DNA from: Luteimonas sp. RC10
GTDB lineage: Bacteria > Pseudomonadota > Gammaproteobacteria > Xanthomonadales > Xanthomonadaceae
NCBI RefSeq assembly: GCF_014192745.1
Contig: NZ_JACHYJ010000003.1
Span: 273,401 to 337,400 of the forward strand
Reading direction: 5' to 3'
DNA: 64,000 nt
The notes below the pieces were generated by a model that ran no database searches, was not told the DNA's origin, and was given only the letters and a program-made list of their open reading frames with translations. Within the stretch, counting starts at the first letter, position 1. Each line of letters opens with the position of its first letter. Positions 29,250 through 37,178 of the stretch are shown here, piece after piece. The translations under genes were made by a program, and so were the position numbers.

Positions 29250-30449
29250 TCAGCCGGGCAGCGTGTCGGCGGGCACGCGGACCGCACCGTCCATCAACAC
29301 CCGCGCCGAGCGCGACATGATCGCCCTGGCCACTGTCCAGCGGCCATCGACCTGCACCGCTTCGGCGCCGACCCGCAGGGTGCCCGACGGGTGCCCGAAG
29401 CGCACCGAGGTGCGCGCGCCGCCGCCGGCCGCGTCGCTGACCAGCGTGCCGGGAATCGCGGCGGCCGTGGCGATCGCGACGGCCGCCGTGCCCATCATCG
29501 CGTGATGCAACTTGCCCATCGACAGCGCGCGTACCAGCAGGTCGATGTCGCCCGCAGCGATCGCCTTGCCGCTCGACACCACGTGATCGCGCGGCGGCGC
29601 CACGAACGCGACCTTGGGCGTGTGCTGGCGCTTGGACGCCTCGGCGAGATCGCCGATGAGCCCCATGCGCAGCGCGCCGTGGGCGCGGATCGTCTCGAAC
29701 ATCGCCAGCGCTTTCGCGTCGCCGTTGATCGCGTCCTGCAACTCGCTGCCGGTGTAGCCGATCGCTGCGGCGTCGATGAAGATCGTCGGAATGCCGGCAT
29801 TGATCATCGTCGCACGCAGCGTGCCGATGCCCGGGACCTGGAGATCGTCGACGAGGTGGCCGGTCGGGAACATCGCACCGCCGCCCTCCCCTTCGCCCTC
29901 GTCGGCGGGATCGACGAACTCCAGCACGATCTCGGCCGCCGGAAAGGTCACCCCGTCGAGTTCGAAATCGCCGGTCTCCTGCACCTGACCGCCGGCGACC
30001 GGCACGTGGACCACGATGGTCTTGCCGATGTTGGCCTGCCACACGCGCACCGCGACGGTGCCGTCTTCGGGGATGCGCGCAGGATCGACGAAGCCGTTGG
30101 CGATCGCGAACGGGCCGACCGCCGTGCTCAGGTTGCCGCAGTTGCCGCTCCAGTCGACGAATGCGCTGTCGATCGCCACCTGGCCATAGAGGTAGTCGAC
30201 GTCGTGATCGGGCCGCGTGGACTTCGAAATGATCACGCACTTGCTGGTCGACGACGTCGCGCCACCCATGCCGTCGGTGTGCTTGGCATACGGGTCGGGA
30301 GATCCGATCACCCGCATCAGCAGCGCATCGCGCGCCGCGCCCGGCACCTGCGCCGCGGCCGGCAGGTCCTCGAGCCGGAAGAACACGCCTTTGGACGTGC
30401 CGCCGCGCATATAGGTGGCGGGGATGCGGAGTTGGGGGGCGTAGGTCAT
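29250..30449 (-). CDS. prpF: 2-methylaconitate cis-trans isomerase PrpF
   Basis: 399-residue isomerase that converts the AcnD product to cis-2-methylaconitate, so that AcnD plus PrpF replace PrpD in the 2-methylcitrate cycle. Conserved segments are PATYMRGGTSKGVFF near the N-terminus, GNCGNLSTAVGPFAI, and HHAMMGTAA in the second half. No clear Shine-Dalgarno precedes the ATG. The reading frame stays open upstream through a DUF559 domain, so PrpF could also be made as the C-terminal part of a fusion beginning at 30848 (minus-strand coordinate). Confidence 0.92.
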   Translation of the reverse strand: MTYAPQLRIPATYMRGGTSKGVFFRLEDLPAAAQVPGAARDALLMRVIGSPDPYAKHTDGMGGATSSTSKCVIISKSTRPDHDVDYLYGQVAIDSAFVDWSGNCGNLSTAVGPFAIANGFVDPARIPEDGTVAVRVWQANIGKTIVVHVPVAGGQVQETGDFELDGVTFPAAEIVLEFVDPADEGEGEGGGAMFPTGHLVDDLQVPGIGTLRATMINAGIPTIFIDAAAIGYTGSELQDAINGDAKALAMFETIRAHGALRMGLIGDLAEASKRQHTPKVAFVAPPRDHVVSSGKAIAAGDIDLLVRALSMGKLHHAMMGTAAVAIATAAAIPGTLVSDAAGGGARTSVRFGHPSGTLRVGAEAVQVDGRWTVARAIMSRSARVLMDGAVRVPADTLPG

Positions 30450-30848
30450 GTCGTTCGCTCGCTCTGTCTTGGCTTGTCTCCCCTCTCCCCTTGTGGGAGA
30501 GGGGTCGGGGGAGAGGGGCGCTTCCCGCAACGCGTTCCAAATCGCTTCGAACACCGACTCGGGACGCTTGAGGATGTCGTCATTCCAGAAGCGCAGGACC
30601 CGGAAGCCCTGCTCATTCAACCACGCGTCGCGAACTGCGTCTTTCGGCGAATCGGCGTGCTGGCTGCCGTCCGCCTCGACGATCAGGCGTGCACCGAAAT
30701 GCACGAAGTCCACGACGTACGGACCGATCGGCTGCTGACGGCGGAACTTCTGTCCATCGAATCGGTGGGCGCGGAGATGACGCCAAAGCACGTGCTCGGC
30801 TTCGGTCATGTTTCGACGCAATTGTCTGGCAAACGCGCGTTGATCCAT
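30450..30848 (-). CDS. DUF559 endonuclease-like domain, in frame with prpF (no stop codon)
   Basis: The first 110 or so residues form a DUF559 domain, a Vsr-like PD-(D/E)XK fold: FARQLRRNMTEAEHVLWRHLR, then IGPYVVDFVHFGARLIVEADGSQHAD with the D...ExD core, and a C-terminal RVLRFWNDDILKRPESV. The tail (APLSPDPSPTRGEGR) is encoded by a palindromic repeat. There is no stop before the prpF ATG, so a 532-residue DUF559-PrpF polypeptide is possible (30848 to 29250). The start ATG has a purine-rich Shine-Dalgarno supplied by another repeat copy. It interrupts the acnD-prpF order, suggesting insertion. Nuclease activity is inferred, not shown. Confidence 0.75.
30473..30521 (-). repeat. Palindromic repeat, copy 1 (prpF side)
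   Basis: Contains the 10-bp hairpin cccctctccc (30480-30489)/gggagagggg (30495-30504), loop of 5, followed by tcgggggagaggggcgc. Same orientation as copy 3, inverted relative to copy 2. Its minus strand encodes the Pro/Gly/Glu-rich tail of the DUF559 domain. Confidence 0.85.
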
Positions 30849-30849
30849 G

Positions 30850-30890
30850 CCCCCTCTCCCCAACCCCTCTCCCGCTAGGGGAGAGGGGCT
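30850..30890 (+). repeat. Palindromic repeat, copy 2 (DUF559 start side, inverted)
   Basis: cccctctccc (30864-30873) and gggagagggg (30879-30888) form a 10-bp stem; a third cctctcccc unit lies at 30852-30861. Its reverse complement matches copy 1 almost base for base, including the spacer between the stem and the extra arm. On the minus strand it provides GGAGAGGGGGC directly before the DUF559 ATG. Confidence 0.85.
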
Positions 30891-30928
30891 TTGATCCTGC
30901 GATTCATGTGTCCCTGCGGAGTCCTACG

Positions 30929-30994
30929 CTTGTCTCCCCGCTCCCCTGCGGGAGTACGTGCCCGCCGGGGTAGAGGGGTCGGCGGAGAGGGCGC
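30929..30994 (-). repeat. Palindromic repeat, copy 3 (acnD side), split by a 17-base insert
   Basis: cttgtctccccgctcccctg...cgggag, then an extra 17 bases (about 30955-30971), then agaggggtcggcggagagg. Apart from the insert it aligns with copy 1 in the same orientation. It ends one base before the acnD stop codon, so copies 1 and 3 bracket the whole DUF559 insert. Confidence 0.75.
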
Positions 30995-30995
30995 C

Positions 30996-33608
30996 TCATG
31001 CCGCTTTGTTGGATTCCAGGAAATCCTGCGCGAAGCGCTGCAGCACGCCGCCGGCTTCGTAGATCGAGACTTCTTCGGCGGTGTCGAGACGGCAGGTCAC
31101 CGGGACCGCGAGCTGTGTGCCGTCCTTGCGATGGATCGCCAGGGTCAGCATCGCGCGCGGAGTGCGCTCGCCGATCACATCGAAGGTCTCGGTGCCGTCG
31201 ATGCCCAGGGTCAGCCGTGTGGTCCCGGGCTGGAACTCCAGCGGCAGCACGCCCATGCCGATCAGGTTGGTGCGATGGATGCGCTCGAAGCCTTCGGCCA
31301 CGATCGCCTCCACGCCGGCCAGGCGCACGCCCTTGGCGGCCCAGTCGCGCGAGCTGCCCTGGCCGTAGTCCGCACCGGCGACGATGATCAGCGGCTGGCG
31401 CCGCGCCATGTAGGTCTCGATCGCCTCCCACATGCGCACGACCTGGCCCTCGGGTTCGATCCGCGCCAGCGAGCCCTGCTTGACCTGGCCGTCGACCACG
31501 GCCATCTCGTTGATCAGCTTCGGATTGGCGAACGTCGCCCGCTGCGCGGTCAGGTGGTCGCCGCGGTGGGTGGCGTAGGAATTGAAGTCCTCTTCCGGCA
31601 CGCCCATCTTCGCCAGATATTCCCCGGCCGCGCTGCTGGCCAGGATCGCGTTGGACGGCGACAGATGGTCGGTGGTGATGTTGTCGCCCAGCACCGCCAG
31701 CGGACGCATGCCGCGCAGCGTACGCTCGCCGGCCAATGCGCCCTCCCAGTACGGCGGGCGCCGGATGTAGGTGCTCATCGGCCGCCAGTCGTACAGCGGC
31801 GCAACGCGCTCGCCGGTATCGACGTGCAGCTTGAACATCGGTCCGTAGACGCTGCGGAACTGCTCGGGCTTGACGCTGGCCTTGACCACCGCGTCGATTT
31901 CCTCGTCGCTTGGCCAGATGTCCTTGAGCGTGACCGCATGGCCGTCGGCGTCGATCCCGAGCACATCCTGTTCGATGTCGAAGCGCACGGTGCCGGCGAT
32001 CGCGTAGGCGATCACCAGTGGCGGCGAGGCCAGGAACGCCTGCTTGGCGTAGGGATGGATGCGGCCGTCGAAGTTGCGGTTGCCGCTGAGCACGGCGGTG
32101 GTATAGAGATCGCGATCGATGATCTCCTGCTGGATCGCCGGATCCAGCGCGCCGCTCATGCCGTTGCAGGTGGTGCAGGCGAACGCGACGATGCCAAAGC
32201 CCAGCTGCTCGAGCTCGGGCAGCAGGCCGCTTTCACGCAGATACAGCTCGACCGCCTTCGATCCGGGCGCCAGCGAGCTCTTGACCCACGGCTTGCGCAG
32301 CAGACCGCGCGCGTTCGCATTACGCGCCAGCAGGCCGGCCGCGATCACGTTGCGCGGATTGGAAGTGTTGGTGCAGCTGGTGATCGCCGCGATGATCACC
32401 GCGCCATCGGGCATCTTGCCCTCAAGCGGCATCTCCCACGCGCCGGCGATGCCGTTGGCGGCGAGGTCACGGGTGGCGACCCGCTTGTGCGGATTCGAGG
32501 GGCCGGCCATGTTGCGCACCACGCTCGACAGATCGAAGTGCAACGCGCGCTCGTACTGCGCGCCCTCGAGCGCATCGGCCCACAGGCCGGCCGCCTTGGC
32601 GTAGGTTTCCACCAGCTGCACCTGGGCATCGTCGCGGCCGGTCAGGCGCAGATAGTCGAGCGTGTTGTCGTCGATGAAGAACATCGCCGCGGTCGCGCCG
32701 TACTCGGGCGCCATGTTGGAGATCGTCGCGCGGTCGCCGATGGTCAGTGCAGCGGCGCCCGGGCCGCGGAACTCCAGATACGCGCCGACCACTTTCGACT
32801 TGCGCAGGAACTCGGTCAGCGCCAGCACCACGTCGGTCGCGGTGATGCCCGGGCCCGGCCGGCCCGCCAATTCCACGCCGACGATCTCGGGCGTGCGCAT
32901 CCACGACGCGCGCCCGAGCATGACGTTCTCCGCTTCCAGCCCGCCGACCCCGATCGCGATGACCCCCAGCGCATCGACATGCGGCGTATGGCTGTCGGTG
33001 CCCACGCACGTGTCGGGAAACGCGACGCCACGCCCTTGTGCGGCGTGCTGGGTGTAGATCACCGGCGACATCTTCTCCAGGTTGATCTGGTGCATGATCC
33101 CGTTGCCCGGCGGAATCACCTCGACGTTGCGGAACGCACGCTTGGTCCAGTCGATGAAGTCGAAACGGTCGGCATTGCGCCGGTCCTCGATCGCCCGGTT
33201 CTTGGTGAACGCATCAGGGTCGAAGCCGCCGCACTCCACCGCCAGCGAGTGATCGACGATCAACTGCACCGGCACCACCGGATTGACCTTGGCCGGGTCG
33301 CCGCCCTGCTCGGCGATCGCGTCGCGCAGGCCCGCCAGATCCACCAGCGCGGTCTGGCCGAGGATGTCGTGACAGACCACGCGCGCCGGATACCACGGGA
33401 AATCGAGGTCGCGACGCAGCTCGATCAACTGCCGCAATGCATCGTCGAGCAGCGCCGGATCGCAGCGCCGCACAAGGTTCTCGGCATGTACCCGAGCGGT
33501 GTAGGACATGCGGGCGTAGGCGCCGGGCGACAGCGCCTCGACCGCCTCGCGCGCGTCGAACCAGTCGAGGTCGGTACCGGGAAGGGGCTTGCGGTGCTGG
33601 CTGTTCAT
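30996..33608 (-). CDS. acnD: 2-methylisocitrate dehydratase, Fe/S-dependent
   Basis: 870-residue aconitase-family enzyme that dehydrates 2-methylcitrate in the methylcitrate cycle. The 4Fe-4S ligands are C412 (TSCTNTSN), C478 and C481 (ACTTCNGMSG). Substrate motifs include DSHTPHVDALGVIAIGVGG, GDNITTDHLSPSNAI and YGQGSSRDWAAKG. The prpB-prpC-acnD-prpF order separates it from general aconitase AcnA. The stop abuts a palindromic repeat. It probably requires PrpF. Confidence 0.95.
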   Translation of the reverse strand: MNSQHRKPLPGTDLDWFDAREAVEALSPGAYARMSYTARVHAENLVRRCDPALLDDALRQLIELRRDLDFPWYPARVVCHDILGQTALVDLAGLRDAIAEQGGDPAKVNPVVPVQLIVDHSLAVECGGFDPDAFTKNRAIEDRRNADRFDFIDWTKRAFRNVEVIPPGNGIMHQINLEKMSPVIYTQHAAQGRGVAFPDTCVGTDSHTPHVDALGVIAIGVGGLEAENVMLGRASWMRTPEIVGVELAGRPGPGITATDVVLALTEFLRKSKVVGAYLEFRGPGAAALTIGDRATISNMAPEYGATAAMFFIDDNTLDYLRLTGRDDAQVQLVETYAKAAGLWADALEGAQYERALHFDLSSVVRNMAGPSNPHKRVATRDLAANGIAGAWEMPLEGKMPDGAVIIAAITSCTNTSNPRNVIAAGLLARNANARGLLRKPWVKSSLAPGSKAVELYLRESGLLPELEQLGFGIVAFACTTCNGMSGALDPAIQQEIIDRDLYTTAVLSGNRNFDGRIHPYAKQAFLASPPLVIAYAIAGTVRFDIEQDVLGIDADGHAVTLKDIWPSDEEIDAVVKASVKPEQFRSVYGPMFKLHVDTGERVAPLYDWRPMSTYIRRPPYWEGALAGERTLRGMRPLAVLGDNITTDHLSPSNAILASSAAGEYLAKMGVPEEDFNSYATHRGDHLTAQRATFANPKLINEMAVVDGQVKQGSLARIEPEGQVVRMWEAIETYMARRQPLIIVAGADYGQGSSRDWAAKGVRLAGVEAIVAEGFERIHRTNLIGMGVLPLEFQPGTTRLTLGIDGTETFDVIGERTPRAMLTLAIHRKDGTQLAVPVTCRLDTAEEVSIYEAGGVLQRFAQDFLESNKAA

Positions 33609-33641
33609 GGCTGGCTGCTTCGAAGAAGGACGTTGACATGC

Positions 33642-33685
33642 CCTTCCCCCGCTTGCGGCGCATTGCGCCCTTCAAGGGGGGAAGG
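33642..33685. repeat. Long hairpin element between prpC and acnD
   Basis: Outer stem ccttccccc/gggggaagg (9 bp) encloses an inner imperfect hairpin (cttg...caag, ggcgc/gcgcc). It occupies nearly half of the 98-base gap between prpC and acnD. It resembles other intergenic palindromic repeats in style but differs in sequence from the DUF559-flanking family. It could act as a processing or attenuation site inside the operon. Confidence 0.65.
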
Positions 33686-33706
33686 TGCCGAAGGCGGATG
33701 GGGCGC

Positions 33707-34870
33707 TTACTTGCGCTCGGCCAGCGGTACGAACGGCTGGTCCTCGGGACCGGTGTAGTGCGCGCTCGGGCGGATGATCTTGCCGTCGATCCGCTGTTCG
33801 ATGACGTGCGCGCTCCAGCCCGCGGTGCGGGCGATGACGAACAGCGGGGTGAACATCGCCGTCGGCACGCCCATCATGTGGTAGCTCACCGCGCTGAACC
33901 AGTCCAGGTTGGGGAACATCTTCTTGATGTCCCACATCACCGTCTCCAGGCGCTCGGCGATGTCGTACATCTTGCGGCTGCCGACCTCGTCGGACAGTTC
34001 CCGCGCGACGTCCTTGATGACCACATTGCGCGGATCGCTGACGGTGTAGACCGGGTGGCCGAAGCCGATGATCACTTCCTTCTTCTCCACGCGCGCCCGG
34101 ATGTCGGCCTCGGCCTCGTCCGGCGTGTCGTAGCGCTTCTGCACTTCGAACGCGACTTCGTTGGCGCCGCCGTGCTTGGGCCCGCGCAGCGCGCCGATGC
34201 CGCCGGCGATGCACGAATACAGGTCGCTGCCGGTGCCCGCGATCACGCGGCTGGCGAACGTCGAGGCGTTGAACTCGTGCTCGGCGTAGAGGATCAGCGA
34301 GGTATGCATCGCCCGGACCCACGACTCGCGCGGCGGAACGCCGTGCAGCAGATGCAGGAAATGCCCGCCGATCGAGTCGTCGTCGGTCTCCACGTCGATG
34401 ACCCGGCCGTTGTGGCTCCAGTGGTACCAGTACAGCAGCATCGAGCCGAGGCTGGCCATCAGCTTGTCGGCGATGTCGCGTGCACCCGGATGGTTGTGGT
34501 CATCTTTCTCGGGCAGCACGCAGCCGAGCACCGACACGCCGGTGCGCATGACGTCCATCGGATGCGCCGACGGCGGCAGTTCTTCCAGTGCCGCCTTGAC
34601 CGCCGCCGGCAGGCCGCGCAGCGACTTGAGCTTGGCCTTGTAGCCACGCAGCTCGGCCTCGTTGGGCAGCTTGCCGTGGACCAGCAGATAGGCGATTTCC
34701 TCGAACTCGCTAGTGCGCGCGAGGTCGAGAATGTCGTAGCCGCGGTAGTGCAGGTCGTTGCCGCTGCGGCCGACCGTGCACAGCGCGGTGTTGCCGGCGG
34801 CGGTGCCGCTCAGCGCGACGGACTTCTTCGGCTTGAAGCCGGGGGCGGTGGTGGCGGTGGTCTCGCTCAT
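33707..34870 (-). CDS. prpC: 2-methylcitrate synthase
   Basis: 387-residue citrate-synthase-family enzyme condensing propionyl-CoA with oxaloacetate. Catalytic-site motifs are [21 protein letters not shown] (catalytic His), [13 protein letters not shown] (second His) and PNLDWFSAV (catalytic Asp). Its shortness and position between prpB and acnD mark it as PrpC rather than GltA. It lies 33 bases downstream of prpB and is probably cotranscribed. Confidence 0.96.
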   Translation of the reverse strand: MSETTATTAPGFKPKKSVALSGTAAGNTALCTVGRSGNDLHYRGYDILDLARTSEFEEIAYLLVHGKLPNEAELRGYKAKLKSLRGLPAAVKAALEELPPSAHPMDVMRTGVSVLGCVLPEKDDHNHPGARDIADKLMASLGSMLLYWYHWSHNGRVIDVETDDDSIGGHFLHLLHGVPPRESWVRAMHTSLILYAEHEFNASTFASRVIAGTGSDLYSCIAGGIGALRGPKHGGANEVAFEVQKRYDTPDEAEADIRARVEKKEVIIGFGHPVYTVSDPRNVVIKDVARELSDEVGSRKMYDIAERLETVMWDIKKMFPNLDWFSAVSYHMMGVPTAMFTPLFVIARTAGWSAHVIEQRIDGKIIRPSAHYTGPEDQPFVPLAERK

Positions 34871-34903
34871 CTGGGATCTCCGGTGAATGCCTGGATGGAT
34901 CGC

Positions 34904-35791
34904 TTACTGCTTGTTGGATGCGAACAGCGCGTCGAGCCGCTGCTCGAAGGCGTGGTAGCCGATGCGCTCGTAGAGTTCCTCGCGGGTCTGCATCGCATCG
35001 ACGACATTCTGCTGGTGACCGTCGCGGCGCACCGCGGCGTAGACGTTTTCGGCCGCCTTGTTGGCCGCGCGGAACGCCGACAGCGGGAACAACTGGATGG
35101 CGACGCCGGCGGAAGCCAGCTCGTCGCGCGTGAACAACGGCGTCTTGCCGAACTCGGTGATGTTGGCCAGCACCGGCACCTTCACCGCATCGACGAACCG
35201 CCGATAGGTCTCCAGATCGTAGGCGGCCTCGGCGAAGATGCCGTCGGCGCCAGCCTCGACGCAGGCGATCGCGCGTTCGATCGCGGCCTCCACGCCGTCG
35301 ACCTGGATCGCATCGGTGCGCGCGATCAGGAAGAAATCGGGATCGGTCTTGGCATCGGCCGCTGCCTTGACCCGGTCGACCATCTCGCCCTGCGACACGA
35401 TCTCCTTGCCCGGCCGATGGCCGCAGCGCTTGGCGCCGACCTGGTCCTCGATATGGCAGGCCGCAGCGCCCGCCTTGATCAGCGACTTGACCGTGCGTTC
35501 GATGTTGAACGCGCTCGGCCCGAAGCCGGTGTCGATGTCGACCAGCAACGGCAGATCGCAGACATCGGTGATCCGGCGCACGTCGATCAGCACGTCCTCG
35601 AGCGTGTTGATGCCCAGATCCGGCAGGCCGAGCGAACCCGCGGCGACGCCGCCGCCCGACAGGTAGATCGCCTGGAATCCGGCGCGCTTGGCCAGCAGCG
35701 CATGGTTGGCGTTGATCGCACCGATCACCTGCAACGGCGATTCGGCGGACAGGGCGGCGCGGAACCGGGCGCCAGCGGACAGGATGCTCAT
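34904..35791 (-). CDS. prpB: Methylisocitrate lyase
   Basis: 295-residue enzyme of the isocitrate lyase/PEP mutase superfamily that splits 2-methylisocitrate to pyruvate and succinate. Visible motifs are [16 protein letters not shown], the metal site DIDTGFG, and the catalytic loop KRCGHRPGK. It is the first gene of the prp operon. The start at 35791 matches the conserved N-terminus ([11 protein letters not shown]). The divergent gene is a citrate-synthase-like regulator. Confidence 0.96.
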   Translation of the reverse strand: MSILSAGARFRAALSAESPLQVIGAINANHALLAKRAGFQAIYLSGGGVAAGSLGLPDLGINTLEDVLIDVRRITDVCDLPLLVDIDTGFGPSAFNIERTVKSLIKAGAAACHIEDQVGAKRCGHRPGKEIVSQGEMVDRVKAAADAKTDPDFFLIARTDAIQVDGVEAAIERAIACVEAGADGIFAEAAYDLETYRRFVDAVKVPVLANITEFGKTPLFTRDELASAGVAIQLFPLSAFRAANKAAENVYAAVRRDGHQQNVVDAMQTREELYERIGYHAFEQRLDALFASNKQ

Positions 35792-35852
35792 CGATGCGAC
35801 TCCGGGACTGCGGTGTACCGCGACGACGCACAATCTGGCACTCTGCGACTGG

Positions 35853-35881
35853 TTGATCAATCTTGATCGAATCAATCAATA
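35853..35881. promoter_or_regulatory. prp control region: TTGAT/ATCAA operator with overlapping divergent promoters
   Basis: The 104-base gap between prpB and the HTH-citrate synthase gene contains ttgatcaa (35853-35860) and the perfect inverted repeat ttgat-N3-atcaa (35863-35875), then tcaat. This is an AT-rich island. On the minus strand TTGATC, 17 bases, CAGATT gives a weak sigma70-like prpB promoter whose -35 lies in the repeats. A protein bound here could control both directions. Confidence 0.55.
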
Positions 35882-35895
35882 CATCGGAATTCACC

Positions 35896-37110
35896 GTGAA
35901 TCAGAACGATGGCGATCTGATGTCTGCCGCCGAGGCCTGCGCGGCACTGGGCATCAGCACCGCGACCCTGTATGCCTATGTCAGCCGCGGCCTGCTGGAA
36001 TCGCGTCCCGGGCCGGACCACCGCAGCCGCGTCTATCTGCGCCAGGACGTGGAGCGCCTGGGCCAGCGCAAGCGTGCCGGACGCGGCGCGGCCCGCGGCG
36101 CGGCGCAGAGCCTCGACCGCGGCCTGCCGGTGATGGAGACGCGGATCTCGCTGATCCGGCCCGACAGCCCCTATTACCGCGGGCGCTCGGCGGTGGCGAT
36201 GGTCGAGGCCGGGGCGACGCTCGAGGACACGGCGCGATGGCTCTGGGACTGCGGCGACAGCGACCCGTTCGATGCCGCCGTCGCCCCCTGGCCGGCGCGC
36301 GTCGCCGCCATCGCCGGCGATGCGACGCTGCCGCCGATCGAACGTGCGATGGCGGTCCTGCCGCTGCTCGCGCCCGACCTGCGACATTCGCTGAGCGCGG
36401 CACCGGCCGCCAAGCGCGGCATCGCGGCGACCCTGCTGCGGCAGAACGCGGCGCTGCTGGTCGCAGGCCAGCCCGATGCGCGGCCCGTCCACGTGGTGCT
36501 CGCGGACGCCTGGCGGCCGGGCGATGCGGTCTTCGCGGATCTGGTCCGGACCGCCCTGGTGCTGTGCGCCGATCACGAACTCAATGTCTCGGCGTTTGCC
36601 GCGCGTGTGGTCGCCTCCACCGGCGCGCACCTGCATGCCACGGTCTGCGCAGGCCTGGCGGCGCTGTCGGGGCCGCGCCACGGCGGCGCGACCGCGCGTG
36701 CACATGCGCTGATGCGCGAAGCCTGCGATGCGCCCTCGCCGGCCGGCTACATCGCCGAGCGCTGGCAGCGCGGCGACGACCTGCCCGGCTTCCATCATGC
36801 GCTGTATCCCGACGGCGACCCGCGCGCGGCGCATGTGCTCGCGCGGCTGCGCGCCACGTGCGGCGACACGCCGCGGATGCGCCAGGTCGAGGCGGTCATC
36901 GCCGCGGCCGCCGAGACCAGCGGTCGACCGCCCAACATCGACGGCATGCTGGCGGCGATCTGCTTCGTCCACGACCTGCCGGCGACCCCTGCACTGGCGA
37001 TGTTCGCCGCCGGGCGACTGTCGGGCTGGCTGGCGCACGCGCTGGAACAGCAGGCACTGGGTCGACTGATCCGCCCCCGTGCGCGCTACACCGGCGTCGA
37101 GCCGGAGTGA
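35896..37110 (+). CDS. MerR-like HTH fused to citrate-synthase domain, candidate prp regulator
   Basis: 404-residue chimera. Residues about 9-60 form a MerR/excisionase-type HTH (SAAEACAALGISTATLYAYVSRGLLES ... YLRQDVERL region, split here), then a basic linker (KRAGRGAARG). A complete citrate-synthase fold follows from about 70 to the end. All key residues are kept: H227 (DHELNVSAF), H262 (GPRHGGAT), H301 (GFHHALY) with DPR, and D349 (PNID). A Gly before H301 is replaced by His. It is divergent from prpB, so it may sense 2-methylcitrate or propionyl-CoA and control prp; it could also retain catalysis. The GTG start is chosen because the HTH homology begins right after it; an internal ATG at 35920 is the alternative. 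Confidence 0.85.
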   Translation: MNQNDGDLMSAAEACAALGISTATLYAYVSRGLLESRPGPDHRSRVYLRQDVERLGQRKRAGRGAARGAAQSLDRGLPVMETRISLIRPDSPYYRGRSAVAMVEAGATLEDTARWLWDCGDSDPFDAAVAPWPARVAAIAGDATLPPIERAMAVLPLLAPDLRHSLSAAPAAKRGIAATLLRQNAALLVAGQPDARPVHVVLADAWRPGDAVFADLVRTALVLCADHELNVSAFAARVVASTGAHLHATVCAGLAALSGPRHGGATARAHALMREACDAPSPAGYIAERWQRGDDLPGFHHALYPDGDPRAAHVLARLRATCGDTPRMRQVEAVIAAAAETSGRPPNIDGMLAAICFVHDLPATPALAMFAAGRLSGWLAHALEQQALGRLIRPRARYTGVEPE

Positions 37111-37117
37111 GCGCACT

Positions 37118-37141
37118 GCGGCCGGGGCTGACCCCGGCCGC
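37118..37141. terminator. Hairpin between convergent HTH-citrate synthase gene and prpE
   Basis: Perfect 10-bp stem gcggccgggg/ccccggccgc with loop ctga, in the 68-base convergent gap. No T-run follows, but stability and position suggest a shared terminator. Confidence 0.55.
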
Positions 37142-37178
37142 ACGCCGCTTCAACGTCGAAGAAAGAGCGCGGCCAGGC

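Noticed and set aside
29250..30848. An evolved bifunctional DUF559-PrpF enzyme
   Set aside because: The repeat-encoded linker and separate conserved starts point to recent insertion; kept as possible read-through rather than a designed fusion.
30891..33758. Plus-strand frame of about 955 codons opposite acnD
   Set aside because: Shadow of acnD; composition and lack of motifs show it is not a gene.
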